NCBI GenBank assembly: GCA_016200545.1 | Contig: JACQEO010000012.1 | Span: 1-64,000, forward strand | Source of the DNA: Deltaproteobacteria bacterium | Lineage (GTDB): Bacteria > Desulfobacterota > Binatia > UTPRO1 | Direction of reading: 5' to 3' | Length of the DNA: 64,000 nucleotides | Shown: positions 24,496-32,665 of the stretch, piece after piece | Layout of the letters: every line of letters begins with the position of its first letter | Position numbering within the stretch: the first letter of the stretch is position 1 | Position numbers and translations under genes: made by a program | The notes under the pieces: generated by a model | Told to the model about the DNA's origin: nothing | Database searches by the model: none | The model's input: only the letters and a program-made list of their open reading frames with translations

Positions 24496-26415
24496 GTGAG
24501 TATGGAAAGCGCGGACGATCTCGCAGCGTTTCTTGCCGCCACCGAGCTCTTCGCCGAGTTGCCGGCGGCGGCTCGGGCGGCGCTCGCGCGCGAGATGACC
24601 CGCGTCGCTCTCGCCAAGGGCGACGTCCTGTTCGAGGCGGGCACTCGCGGCGACGTGGCCTTCGTGGTTCGCTCCGGCCTCGTCCACGTACGCGAGTCGA
24701 CGGCCGTCGGCGCGCATCTACTGGACGAGGTGGCACGTGCGGGGCACGTGGGTGAGATGGCCGCGCTCACCGGCGAACCACGTGCGGCGGCGGCGGTCGC
24801 TGCGATGGAATCGGTATTGTACCAGATCCCAGGGGCGACGTTGCGGGCGCTTTTTCGCGAGCATCCGACGCTTCACACCCGCTTGAGCCTGGGTCTCATA
24901 CGCAGTCTCCAGCGTCGTGCCGCGGCGGAACGGCTCGGGGCGCGCACGTGTGCGTTCGTGGCGGCCGGCGCGGCGGTTGACAGCACGCTCGATCTCGCCG
25001 GCGAGGTTGCCGCATGCATTACCGAACTGGGTGGCGGAAGAGTGGCGGTCGTCGATTGTACACCGAGCGCCGCAGCCGCGGCGCAGGAGCCACTCCCAGA
25101 CGATCTCGGTGACCTGACGCGGACGCTGCGCCGGTTGCTCGTTCCGGCCGCGGCTGCGGGCCGCACGCAGGCAACGGTCGTCCAACTCGGCCGAGACGTT
25201 GCCGCCGACGCGCCGATCGCGGCGCTCGTTGCCGAGCTCCGGCACCGCTACGACCGAGTCATCTTGTCCGCTGCCCTGCCGCGGACGGAGCCGGTGGCGC
25301 ACGGCGTTTCGCAGTGTGATGGGCTCTACTGGGTGGTGAATGACGGCGACCCTGACGCCGTCCACACCTGCCGTCGCGCCCGCGTCGAGCTCGCTGCGCG
25401 CGTGCGCGTCCCGCCGGCGCAGCGCATGCTGCGACTCGTCCGTGCCCCCGGACGCCCGTCTGCACGAGCGGGCGCCGACGGTGAGGAGAGTCGGGCCATC
25501 GTAGACGTGGGCGGCGGCGCGGCGCGCTTCGCCCCGCCCGAGGCGCGTCGAACGCTGCGCGCGGTCGCGCGTGAGATCCTCGCCCGCCGAAACGCCTTGG
25601 TACTAGGCGCCGGCGGTGCCAAGGGGTTCGCACACGTGGGCGCGCTACGCGCCTTCGAGCGCCATGGTGTCGAGTTCGACGCGATCGTAGGCACCAGCAT
25701 CGGCGGCGTCGTGGGAGCGCTGGTCTCGATCGGGTGGGCGGCGGTCGACATCGAGCGCTTGCTGACGGGCATCGCGGCCAGCCCGTGGAAGGCGCTCTTC
25801 GACGTCCGCCTACCCACGGAGGCGTTCTTCGGCAGCAGGAAGAAGACCGAGCTGATCGCCCTCGATTGCGGCGACCGCCGCATCGAGGACTGCGCGATCC
25901 CCTTCTTCACGGTGGCGGGCGACTTGGTCTCGCTCGCGACGGTCGTCTTCCATACCGGCTCGCTCACGCTGGCGCTCGATGCCACGTCGGCGATCCCGAC
26001 CGTATTTCGACCCGTGCGATGCGACGGCCGCCTGTTGGTGGACGGCTGGGTATGCGATCCACTCCCGGCCGACGTCGCGCGCAGCGCGGGGTACGAACGC
26101 GTCGTCGCGATCGATCTGTCGCCGCGCCCGACGCGGGGGCCGGTGCAGCGGCGCCCGCCGTCGTCCGCTCCCCAGGGTTTGCATGGGCGGCTCCGTATTC
26201 TCGCGATTGCGATGCGCACCATCGAACTTGCCAGCCAGGAGCATGTGGCGCGTAGCCTGCCGCTCATCGACGTGCTCATCCGCCCTGAGCTCGACGAGTA
26301 CACGAGCAGCGACCTCACCGCTGCCGCCGTCATGTGCGAGCGCGGCGAGCGCGCCGCCGAGGCCGCGATCGCCGAGATCAGGGGAGGCGAGGCGTTCGGC
26401 TCGAGAGGGTCGTGA
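24496..26415 (+). CDS. Cyclic-nucleotide-binding patatin-like phospholipase
   Basis: Residues 10-125 form a CNB (cAMP-receptor-like) domain with the FxAGTRGD...VRSG strand pattern and HVGEMAALTGEPRAAA phosphate cassette. Residues 150-340 resemble a degenerate nucleotide-binding insert lacking a P-loop. The patatin domain (about 363-560) has the oxyanion GAGGAKG, the GTSIGG nucleophile (Ser near 400) and a DG dyad in VDGWVCDP near 515, so Ser/Asp catalysis should be intact. The arrangement is that of neuropathy-target-esterase-like phospholipases. GTG 24496 or ATG 24502 starts it. Next gene encodes a nucleotide cyclase, a possible source of its ligand. Confidence 0.88.
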   Translation: MSMESADDLAAFLAATELFAELPAAARAALAREMTRVALAKGDVLFEAGTRGDVAFVVRSGLVHVRESTAVGAHLLDEVARAGHVGEMAALTGEPRAAAAVAAMESVLYQIPGATLRALFREHPTLHTRLSLGLIRSLQRRAAAERLGARTCAFVAAGAAVDSTLDLAGEVAACITELGGGRVAVVDCTPSAAAAAQEPLPDDLGDLTRTLRRLLVPAAAAGRTQATVVQLGRDVAADAPIAALVAELRHRYDRVILSAALPRTEPVAHGVSQCDGLYWVVNDGDPDAVHTCRRARVELAARVRVPPAQRMLRLVRAPGRPSARAGADGEESRAIVDVGGGAARFAPPEARRTLRAVAREILARRNALVLGAGGAKGFAHVGALRAFERHGVEFDAIVGTSIGGVVGALVSIGWAAVDIERLLTGIAASPWKALFDVRLPTEAFFGSRKKTELIALDCGDRRIEDCAIPFFTVAGDLVSLATVVFHTGSLTLALDATSAIPTVFRPVRCDGRLLVDGWVCDPLPADVARSAGYERVVAIDLSPRPTRGPVQRRPPSSAPQGLHGRLRILAIAMRTIELASQEHVARSLPLIDVLIRPELDEYTSSDLTAAAVMCERGERAAEAAIAEIRGGEAFGSRGS

Positions 26416-26421
26416 GGCTGG

Positions 26422-27393
26422 ATGCTCTCGTTGTCGGTATGCTATCTCGGACGCACCGATAGGCGATCAACCGTGACGACGAACCCCGCCGACGAGGGAG
26501 ACGCGACCCCGAGTAGCTCGGCCACTCCGGTCAGCGTGCTCTTCGTGGACATCAGCGGTAGCACGCTCATGTACGCCGTTCGTGGCGACGCGGCGGCCTT
26601 TGCCCTCACCTCGGCCTGCTTGAGCCTACTCGAGGAGCAGGTTTGTCGATTCGGTGGCAGGGTGATCAAGCGTATCGGCGACGCGATCCTCGCGGTGTTC
26701 AATGAGGCGGAACAGGCCGTCCACGCCGCGACAGGCATGCACCACGCACTCGGGGCTCCCGACTGCGCGCTCCACGGCGAAGGTGTGCATGTCCGCGTCG
26801 GAATCGCTTCCGGCACGGCTGTGTTGGATGGCGGCGACGTGTATGGCGACGTCGTGAACGTCGCCGCGCGCCTCGTGTCCCTCGCCGGTGCCGACGAGAT
26901 CTTCCTCTCCGGCGATACCCATGGCGCTCTTCCCCCCGAGATGTGCGAAGCGGTACGTCTGATCGACCAGCTATCCTTGCGCGGTCGCCCCGACTGGGTG
27001 CTCGTCTATGAGTACCTCTGGAGGCGCGACGACGCGACCGTGAGCGCCGGCGATCGGACGATGCGGGGCTGTCGCGCTGCTCTCGAGGTGAGCTTCGGTT
27101 CGCAGGTCTTCGCGCTCGGCACCGATTGCGTGAAGTTGACCATCGGGCGGGACGACGACAACGACATCACGATCGCCGAGGATGTCGTGTCGCGCCACCA
27201 CGCCGACGTCATCGTGCGCGGGGACAAGTTCCTTCTCGTCGATCGGAGCACCAACGGTACGTACGTACTCACCGACGGCGGCGACACGTTGCGCGTGACT
27301 CGTGAGGAAGTGACGCTTGCAGGCGGCGGTCGCATCGTACCGGGGCGCAAGACCCTCGAATGCTTCGTCCGCTACCAGGTCAGATCACGCTGA
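26422..27393 (+). CDS. Class III nucleotide cyclase fused to FHA domain
   Basis: Residues 37-200 are a class III adenylate/guanylate cyclase domain: metal Asp43 in VDISGST, Asp87 in KRIGDAIL, and the Asn146/Arg150 pair in VNVAARL. Residues 219-318 are an FHA domain with the phosphothreonine-binding Arg243 (IGRDDDND), SRHH (257-260) and STNGTYV (276-282). FHA domains bind phospho-Thr, so a neighbouring kinase could control recruitment. The ATG has GAGG overlapping the stop of the patatin gene 7 nt upstream; GTG 26473 is the alternative start. Confidence 0.88.
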   Translation: MLSLSVCYLGRTDRRSTVTTNPADEGDATPSSSATPVSVLFVDISGSTLMYAVRGDAAAFALTSACLSLLEEQVCRFGGRVIKRIGDAILAVFNEAEQAVHAATGMHHALGAPDCALHGEGVHVRVGIASGTAVLDGGDVYGDVVNVAARLVSLAGADEIFLSGDTHGALPPEMCEAVRLIDQLSLRGRPDWVLVYEYLWRRDDATVSAGDRTMRGCRAALEVSFGSQVFALGTDCVKLTIGRDDDNDITIAEDVVSRHHADVIVRGDKFLLVDRSTNGTYVLTDGGDTLRVTREEVTLAGGGRIVPGRKTLECFVRYQVRSR

Positions 27394-27486
27394 GGGCGTA
27401 GGGGGACGGGTCGCTCGTACCGCGACATCGACGCCGGGTTGCTTCCGTGCTTGCGTCACGCCCTGCCATCGTGGAAACATTGCAGC

Positions 27487-28197
27487 ATGATGACGGCGGT
27501 CGTGGGAGCAGGGCTCTCTGATCGGGGGCTACGTCGCGAGACGAACGAGGACGCCTTCGCGTATTTGCCCGACCTCGATCTCTTCCTCGTCGCCGACGGC
27601 GTCGGCGGTCATGCGGCCGGGGAAGTTGCGAGCCAAACGGCGGTGAGTGCGATCACGTCGAAGATTCAAGAGCTCCTGACCGATGACGACTTGACGCCCC
27701 TCCACGACGCACGCGGCTACCCGTGCGTGGGAGCACGCCGCCTCCTGATCGCCGTCGAGCACGCCAATCAAGAGATTTTCCGCTGCGCCAGCACCAACTC
27801 GAGTCAGCGTGGGATGGGGACGACCGTCGCGGCGCTCCACTTCGCGGACGGCTTTGCCAACCTCTGCCACGTGGGTGACAGCCGCATCTACCGCATTCGC
27901 GACGGCAAGATCGAGCGCCTGACCAAAGACCATGCGATCGCCGTCAACGTGCTGAGTCAAGCGCTCGGGACCGAGCCGACCGTGGACGCCACGTGGCGCA
28001 TCGAACCGCTGGCGCCGGGTGAGTGCTTCGTCCTTTGTACCGACGGCGTGCACGGGCTCATCACCGACGACGAGATCCTCTCGATCGTGGAGCGGCACGC
28101 CGACGACTACGCCGCCGCGTGCCAGGCGCTCATCGCGCTCGCGAACGAGCGCGGGGGGCGCGACAACAGCACCGCGGTCGTCGTCGGCACGCGCTGA
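27487..28197 (+). CDS. PP2C-family protein phosphatase (second copy)
   Basis: A 236-residue PPM phosphatase with motifs ETNEDAF, VADGVGGHAAGE, RGMGTTV, CHVGDSRIYR, CTDGVHGLI and GGRDNSTAVVV, so metal ligands are complete. It resembles the copy at 23612-24358 but is clearly divergent, and it lies downstream of the cyclase-FHA gene on the same strand. The region 27394-27486 before it has no obvious gene. Two phosphatases within 4 kb point to several phospho-signals being reset in this locus. Confidence 0.9.
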   Translation: MMTAVVGAGLSDRGLRRETNEDAFAYLPDLDLFLVADGVGGHAAGEVASQTAVSAITSKIQELLTDDDLTPLHDARGYPCVGARRLLIAVEHANQEIFRCASTNSSQRGMGTTVAALHFADGFANLCHVGDSRIYRIRDGKIERLTKDHAIAVNVLSQALGTEPTVDATWRIEPLAPGECFVLCTDGVHGLITDDEILSIVERHADDYAAACQALIALANERGGRDNSTAVVVGTR

Positions 28198-28211
28198 ACG
28201 GCGTCATCCGC

Positions 28212-28239
28212 GGCCGCGCGCGCCGCGCACGGCGCGGCC
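28212..28239. terminator. GC-rich hairpin between convergent genes
   Basis: GGCCGCGC (28212-28219) pairs with GCGCGGCC (28232-28239) around a 12-nt loop, in the 47-bp space between two convergent genes. There is no clear T-run on either side, so it may be a weak bidirectional or Rho-assisted terminator. Confidence 0.35.
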
Positions 28240-28244
28240 ACGGT

Positions 28245-29681
28245 CTACGGCGACTCGACCGCGACGGCGACGCCGTTCTTGCCGCCGAACTTGACGCGGT
28301 ACATTGCCGTATCGGCGGCTCGGAAGAGATTCTCCGCATCCGTGGCGTGCAGCGGATGCGTGGCGACACCGATGCTCGCGGTGAGCGCGGAGATGTCGAC
28401 GTCGAGACCGTCCGGACGAGTGCACCCGGCGACGGCCTCTGCGATGGTCGCCGCCACGGCAACCGCGGTCGCGGTCGGGGTCCCGGGCAGCACGACGACG
28501 AACTCGTCGCCGCCGAAGCGTGCGGCCACATCGCCCGGGCGCAGTCGTTCGGCGATCAGCCGGCCCACGGTGGCGATGGCGCGGCTGCCGACGAGATGCC
28601 CGTGACGATCGACGATGCCCTTGAGCGCGTCGAGATCGAGAACCAGCAGCGAGACCTCGTCCCCACGCGCGAGCATCGCCGGAAGCTCGGAGTTGAAGCG
28701 TCGCGTGTTCCCGAGGCCGGTGAGATCGTCGGTCAGCGATGCGCGCTCGACCCGGCGATAGAGCTGCGCCTGGGCGATCGCGCCGGCTGCCTGGTTGGCG
28801 AGCGTCTGCACGAGTCGAAGCTCGTCCGGCGTAAAGCTCCCGCCGTCCGGCTTGTTGATCACCTGGAGCACGCCGAGCAGCGCCTCCTGGTGCACGAGCG
28901 GGACGCAGATCATGCTGTGGGGGACCAGGCCGGTCTTGCGGGCGAGGGTAGGATCGTGGCGCGGGTCGGCGCTGGCGTTCTCGAGACAGAGAGGCTCGCG
29001 ATGCTGGGCGACCCAGCCGGCGATCCCTTGATCGAGCCGCAGGCGCGTCCCGTCCACGACGCCCGGTCGGAGTACGTGCGAGGAGGTGAAGACGAGATCG
29101 CGGCCGTCGAGATCGCGGAGCACGAGCGTGCACGTTCGGCTCGAGACTACCGCCGCGACGCGCGCGAATGCGGCGGCGAGCGCCGCCTCATCGTGGGCGA
29201 TCGTTGCGGGATCGAGCGTGCGCGCGAGCTCGGCGGCGAAGGCCTGCATGCGCGTCCGATCGGTGCCGTCGTACGGTCGTCCGTCGTGTCGATCTCGGAG
29301 CTCGAGAAGGCCGATTTCGCCGTCGTCACGCCGGAGGGGGATCGTGAGCCGCCGATCGTCGCGCTCGACGTCGAGGGACCGGGCCAAGAGGGGCCTTCCG
29401 ACGAGCGTCTCCTCACAGAGCATCTCGCTCGCGGCGAACACCAGTTCGCCGCGCTCGGCGTCGTGGAGTAGCAGGGAGAGAGCCTCGCAGGACGTGACGC
29501 TGTTGATCGTGTCGAGCACCTTGCGCACGAGCTCGGTCAGGTCGAGCGTCGAGGTGATCGCCCGTAGGCTCTCGTACAGGGTCTCGAGCTCTCGCAGCCG
29601 ACGGGCGACGTCCACCGCCAGCGGGACCGTCGGTCCAGATGCACCCACGTGCCCTTTGGAAACCCCTGCGTCCGCAACCAT
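28245..29681 (-). CDS. GAF-GAF-GGDEF nucleotide cyclase with altered base-recognition residues
   Basis: The 478-residue cytoplasmic protein has two GAF-type sensor domains (about 45-170 and 180-315), the second well formed (GIAGWVAQHREPLCLENA, VLQVINKPDGGSFT), then a GGDEF domain. The signature is GGDEF (390-394) with an RxxD inhibitory site RPGD (381-384) five residues before it, and metal Asp349 and Lys354 are present. However, the positions equal to PleD Asn335 and Asp344, which read guanine, are Val357 (KGIVD) and Ser366 (GHLVGS). A Ser at the second position is the hallmark of Hypr GGDEF enzymes that make 3',3'-cGAMP. Confidence 0.88.
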   Translation of the reverse strand: MVADAGVSKGHVGASGPTVPLAVDVARRLRELETLYESLRAITSTLDLTELVRKVLDTINSVTSCEALSLLLHDAERGELVFAASEMLCEETLVGRPLLARSLDVERDDRRLTIPLRRDDGEIGLLELRDRHDGRPYDGTDRTRMQAFAAELARTLDPATIAHDEAALAAAFARVAAVVSSRTCTLVLRDLDGRDLVFTSSHVLRPGVVDGTRLRLDQGIAGWVAQHREPLCLENASADPRHDPTLARKTGLVPHSMICVPLVHQEALLGVLQVINKPDGGSFTPDELRLVQTLANQAAGAIAQAQLYRRVERASLTDDLTGLGNTRRFNSELPAMLARGDEVSLLVLDLDALKGIVDRHGHLVGSRAIATVGRLIAERLRPGDVAARFGGDEFVVVLPGTPTATAVAVAATIAEAVAGCTRPDGLDVDISALTASIGVATHPLHATDAENLFRAADTAMYRVKFGGKNGVAVAVESP

Positions 29682-29741
29682 ATGTCCCGTCTACCTCAGG
29701 GTCGCCTATGCTGCGAGACCGCGCTTGCTCGCACGACCGAA

Positions 29742-30452
29742 TCAGCGCCGCACAATGAGGGCCGGCGAGTCCTGTCGTTCCTGCCACCCGTGTCGCTCGA
29801 GCTCGGCATCGAGATGCTCCTCGGCCGGGTAGCCGACGCAGAGATACGCGATCAGGTGCCACGTCGGCGGGACCTCGAGCACCGCGCCCACCGCCGCCGG
29901 GTCGAGGATCGACACCCATCCGACGCCGATGCCGTGCGCACGGGCGGCAAGCCAAAACGTGTGGACGGCGAGTACGGCCGAATATTCGAGCGTCTCGGGC
30001 ATGGTCCGCCTGCCGAGGCCGTGGCCGACGTTCGTCGCGCGGTCGACGAAGACCGCGAGGTGTACGGGGGCGTCGTCGAGGCCGGCGAGTTTCAGGCTCG
30101 CGTAGAGATGGGACCGCTCGCCCTCGTACTTTTCGAGCGCCGCCTGGTTGCAGGCGAGGAAATCGCGACGTACGGCGGTCCGCCGCGCAACGTCGGCGAC
30201 CTCGACGAATCGCCACGGCTGGCTATTGCCGACCGACGGCGCACGCGAGGCCAAGCCCACGAGACGCTCCAGCAGCGCCGGATCGAGCGCGTCGTGCCGG
30301 AAGCGCCGAACGTCGCGACGCCAGAGGACGAGGCGTTCGAGCCCACGACGAAAGGTATCGTCGAAACGCGGCGGTGCTTGCGACTCGCCCGATCCGCAGG
30401 GTCTGGACGCGCTCACTCGTGCGGATCGTGCCATGTCCTCGGGCGAACGCAT
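29742..30452 (-). CDS. bluB: 5,6-dimethylbenzimidazole synthase
   Basis: The 236-residue protein is a BluB-type member of the nitroreductase fold. BluB uses oxygen to break down reduced FMN into dimethylbenzimidazole, the lower ligand of vitamin B12. Family features are WRRDVRRFR, APSVGNSQPWRF, GLGRRTMPETLEYS and AARAHGIGVGWVSILDP. Length fits when the start is ATG 30452, though the first 25 residues are poorly conserved and ATG 30434 is possible. It lies far from the B12 import operon (49.6-56.8 kb), but together they suggest the cell completes imported corrinoids. No riboswitch was seen upstream. Confidence 0.85.
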   Translation of the reverse strand: MRSPEDMARSARVSASRPCGSGESQAPPRFDDTFRRGLERLVLWRRDVRRFRHDALDPALLERLVGLASRAPSVGNSQPWRFVEVADVARRTAVRRDFLACNQAALEKYEGERSHLYASLKLAGLDDAPVHLAVFVDRATNVGHGLGRRTMPETLEYSAVLAVHTFWLAARAHGIGVGWVSILDPAAVGAVLEVPPTWHLIAYLCVGYPAEEHLDAELERHGWQERQDSPALIVRR

Positions 30453-30455
30453 AGC

Positions 30456-30528
30456 GAGCCTCGGAACGAAGCAGCCTCGGAACGAAGCAGCCTCGGAACG
30501 AAGCAGCCTCGGAACGAAGCAGCCTCGC
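30456..30528. repeat. Four tandem copies of a 16-bp repeat
   Basis: The unit CAGCCTCGGAACGAAG occurs four times head to tail (30456-30519, first base differing in copy one) with a partial fifth copy to 30528. The array ends 3 bp from the bluB start codon, on the upstream side of that gene, and lies in the divergent region shared with the SDR gene. There are no spacers, so it is a minisatellite. Confidence 0.85.
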
Positions 30529-30598
30529 GCCCGGCGTGGCCCGCATTGACTCCTCTTCTCGGGGCTGTCAGGGCAGTCACTTGACCACGGAGGACACC

Positions 30599-31420
30599 AT
30601 GAGCCAGGCCCGACCCCTTTCCGGCAAGACCGCCGTCGTCACCGGCGCCTCGAGCGGCATCGGTCGCGCGATCGCGGAGCGGCTCGGCACCGCCGGCGCG
30701 CACGTCTACCTCGCCGGGCGCACACGCGACGCGATGGAGGAATCGAAGACACGGATCGAGAAGGATGGCGGGCGTGCGACGGTGGTCGCACTCGACGTGC
30801 GCGACGTCACGCACGTTCAGGATCTAGTCGGGCGCGCGGTCCGCGAAACCGGACGGCTCGACGTGATGGTGAACAACGCGGGGCTGTCCTATCCGACGCC
30901 GATTGTCGAGGCCGACCCGGAGGAGTGGCGCGCGATGCTGGAGACGAACGTCCTCGCCCTGCTCACCGGCTGTCAGGCGGCGGTGCGCGCGATGCGCCAG
31001 TGCAAGGTCGAGGGTCACATCGTCAACATCTCCTCGATCGCGGCCCAACGCGCCGACTCGGGCGTCTACGGGGCGACGAAGCACGCAGTGACCTGTATCA
31101 GCAACACACTCCGCCGCGAGCTCGAAGAGGACTCGATCCGCGTCGTCGACGTGCGGCCCGGCGCGATCGCGACGAACTTTGCGCGCAACTTCGCTCCCAC
31201 CTTTGTCGCCAACTTCGTGCGGGCGACGGGCATGAAGATCGAGGTGAAGCGCGGCGAGCGGCTCCCGGATGAGGTCATGGATACGCTGCAGCCGCTGATG
31301 AAGCAGGTGCTCGGAAGCGCGGAGGACGTCGCTAACGCCGTGCTGTACGCGGTCACGCAGCCGATCAACGTCAACGTCGCGGAGATCGTCGTGCGGCCGC
31401 CCAAGCAGATCGCCCTGTAG
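30599..31420 (+). CDS. SDR family oxidoreductase
   Basis: A 273-residue classical SDR with TGASSGIG (about 15-22), NNAG near residue 93, Ser in NISSIAA and YGATK near residue 157. The C-terminal part after ATNFARNF is longer than in minimal SDRs and ends with INVNVAEIVVRP. GGAGGA stands 4 nt before the ATG. Proteins of this type are often annotated as YdfG/serine-dehydrogenase-like; the substrate is not known. Confidence 0.88.
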   Translation: MSQARPLSGKTAVVTGASSGIGRAIAERLGTAGAHVYLAGRTRDAMEESKTRIEKDGGRATVVALDVRDVTHVQDLVGRAVRETGRLDVMVNNAGLSYPTPIVEADPEEWRAMLETNVLALLTGCQAAVRAMRQCKVEGHIVNISSIAAQRADSGVYGATKHAVTCISNTLRRELEEDSIRVVDVRPGAIATNFARNFAPTFVANFVRATGMKIEVKRGERLPDEVMDTLQPLMKQVLGSAEDVANAVLYAVTQPINVNVAEIVVRPPKQIAL

Positions 31421-31564
31421 CGATTCGATCGACGGTGCCGGAACAGCACCAGCCTGCTCACCTGGCTCGACCAGCTGGTGACCGACGACCCGGCATGGAC
31501 GTCCGTCAGGCCGTGATCCCGCCGGTTGGTGCATCCCCTCAGGAACGCGTAGAATCAGCCCGAT

Positions 31565-31831
31565 ATGGCGGAGACACTGCGACGTATTGCGAGCTTCACG
31601 CCTTCACGCGGCCGGCCGATCGACGGCGAGCTTTGCTTCGACGGGCGCCGGCTCCTCTTCGTTCCCAACGATGGGGGCGTCACCCGCAACGAGGAAGCGC
31701 TGAAGCTCGGCACCCTCGGCATCGTTCTCGACGGATCGACCAGTGAGATCCCCGCGGTCGCGTCGGCGCTTCACGACCGCGCTCGGAAAGCTCTCATCAA
31801 GGTCCGCTTCGAGCGTCGGAAGCTGGCCTAG
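31565..31831 (+). CDS. Small hypothetical protein
   Basis: An 88-residue reading frame with plausible codon use and mixed secondary structure: basic N-terminus, FDGRRLLFVPND strand-turn, a GTLGIVLDGS loop, and a basic C-terminal helix (ALHDRARKALIKVRFERRK). No signal peptide or membrane helix, and no family recognised. It is followed closely by a convergent small frame at 31842-32006. Confidence 0.5.
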   Translation: MAETLRRIASFTPSRGRPIDGELCFDGRRLLFVPNDGGVTRNEEALKLGTLGIVLDGSTSEIPAVASALHDRARKALIKVRFERRKLA

Positions 31832-31841
31832 GCGCCCACGC

Positions 31842-32006
31842 TCACCGACGTCCGGGCTTGCGTACGCGTGATCGCCCGACGATCGAGGAACGGGGTGCCT
31901 TCGGTTTCGAGACGACCTCGACTCCAACCGCCTTACGAAGCTGGTCGCGCAGCTTCATCAGCTCCGCGGGGGAAGCGTCGTGTTCGTGGTCGTGGCGTTC
32001 TTTCAT
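31842..32006 (-). CDS. Possible small basic protein
   Basis: A 54-codon frame starting MKERHDHEHD with a predicted amphipathic helix (AELMKLRDQLRKAVGVEVV) and a basic Arg/Lys-rich tail. It converges on the 31565-31831 gene with a 10-bp gap. Composition resembles small DNA- or RNA-binding proteins, but no family was recognised and it could be chance. Confidence 0.35.
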   Translation of the reverse strand: MKERHDHEHDASPAELMKLRDQLRKAVGVEVVSKPKAPRSSIVGRSRVRKPGRR

Positions 32007-32665
32007 GGTATCCGCGGTATCCGCGCAACCGGCGGTGATCCCGTGCTGATCGAACCAGTCTAGCAGCTGTCGTGCGCTGGCGGTAGCGAGCGCATGCGGC
32101 TATCGGCCGCGACGCGAGGAGTCAACTTCGCACCGACCGACGGGTGCCTGTCGCATGCGGTGTCGAGATCGATCTTGCGAACCCGGCCATTCAGCGTAAG
32201 GTGGATCTCATGCCGCGGTGGGCACTCGGTGGCGTACTGACACGCGTGGCTCACGCGCTCGAGCGCTATCGGGTGTGGTGCTGGCGAAGGGCAGGCGAGT
32301 TGCGTGGCCTGGCAGGTTCGATCGCGACGCAGAAGCCGCGCGCTCGAGACGGGCATCGCCGCCCCGATGATCGCCAGCGGTTCTGGAGCGAGTTCCGCGA
32401 CGGGCAGCGTCAGGCAACGGAGAAGTGCCTCGAAGCCCCGGCGATCGTCCCGCGGGACACCTAGTTCCGCGGGACACGGAGGCCCTCCTCGCCGAATCGC
32501 AGAACGCTCATACTTGCCACCGCGATCGCTCTGACGGTCGCCGTCGAATGAACCTCGACAAGAAAACCCATACGCTCACGTGCCAGTTCTTCGGACAGAG
32601 CACGCTCGAGCAACGCGGAGTGGACGCGCCACAGACGACCAGCGCACTGATGCGTTCCTCGCGCG
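32007..32665. other. 659-bp stretch with only weak coding candidates
   Basis: Apart from the candidate at 32210-32464 I see no supported gene. An 11-bp direct repeat, CCGCGGGACAC, occurs on each side of the stop of that candidate. No tRNA, terminator or riboswitch structure was recognised. Confidence 0.4.
32210..32464 (+). CDS. Possible small hypothetical protein
   Basis: Eighty-four residues beginning MPRWALGGVLTRVAHALERY, rich in Arg and Trp, with RFWSEFRDGQRQATEKC near the end. AAGGTGG lies 5 nt before the ATG, a reasonable ribosome-binding site, and the helical pattern is coherent. No family recognised. It may start earlier at GTG 32144. Treated as tentative. Confidence 0.35.
   Translation: MPRWALGGVLTRVAHALERYRVWCWRRAGELRGLAGSIATQKPRARDGHRRPDDRQRFWSEFRDGQRQATEKCLEAPAIVPRDT

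Noticed and set aside
28023-29471. Open frame of 482 codons on the plus strand
   Set aside because: Covers the end of the PP2C gene and the GAF-GGDEF gene in antisense; both have intact family motifs.
30456-30528. Possible CRISPR array
   Set aside because: Units are only 16 bp and directly adjacent with no spacers, and no cas genes are present.
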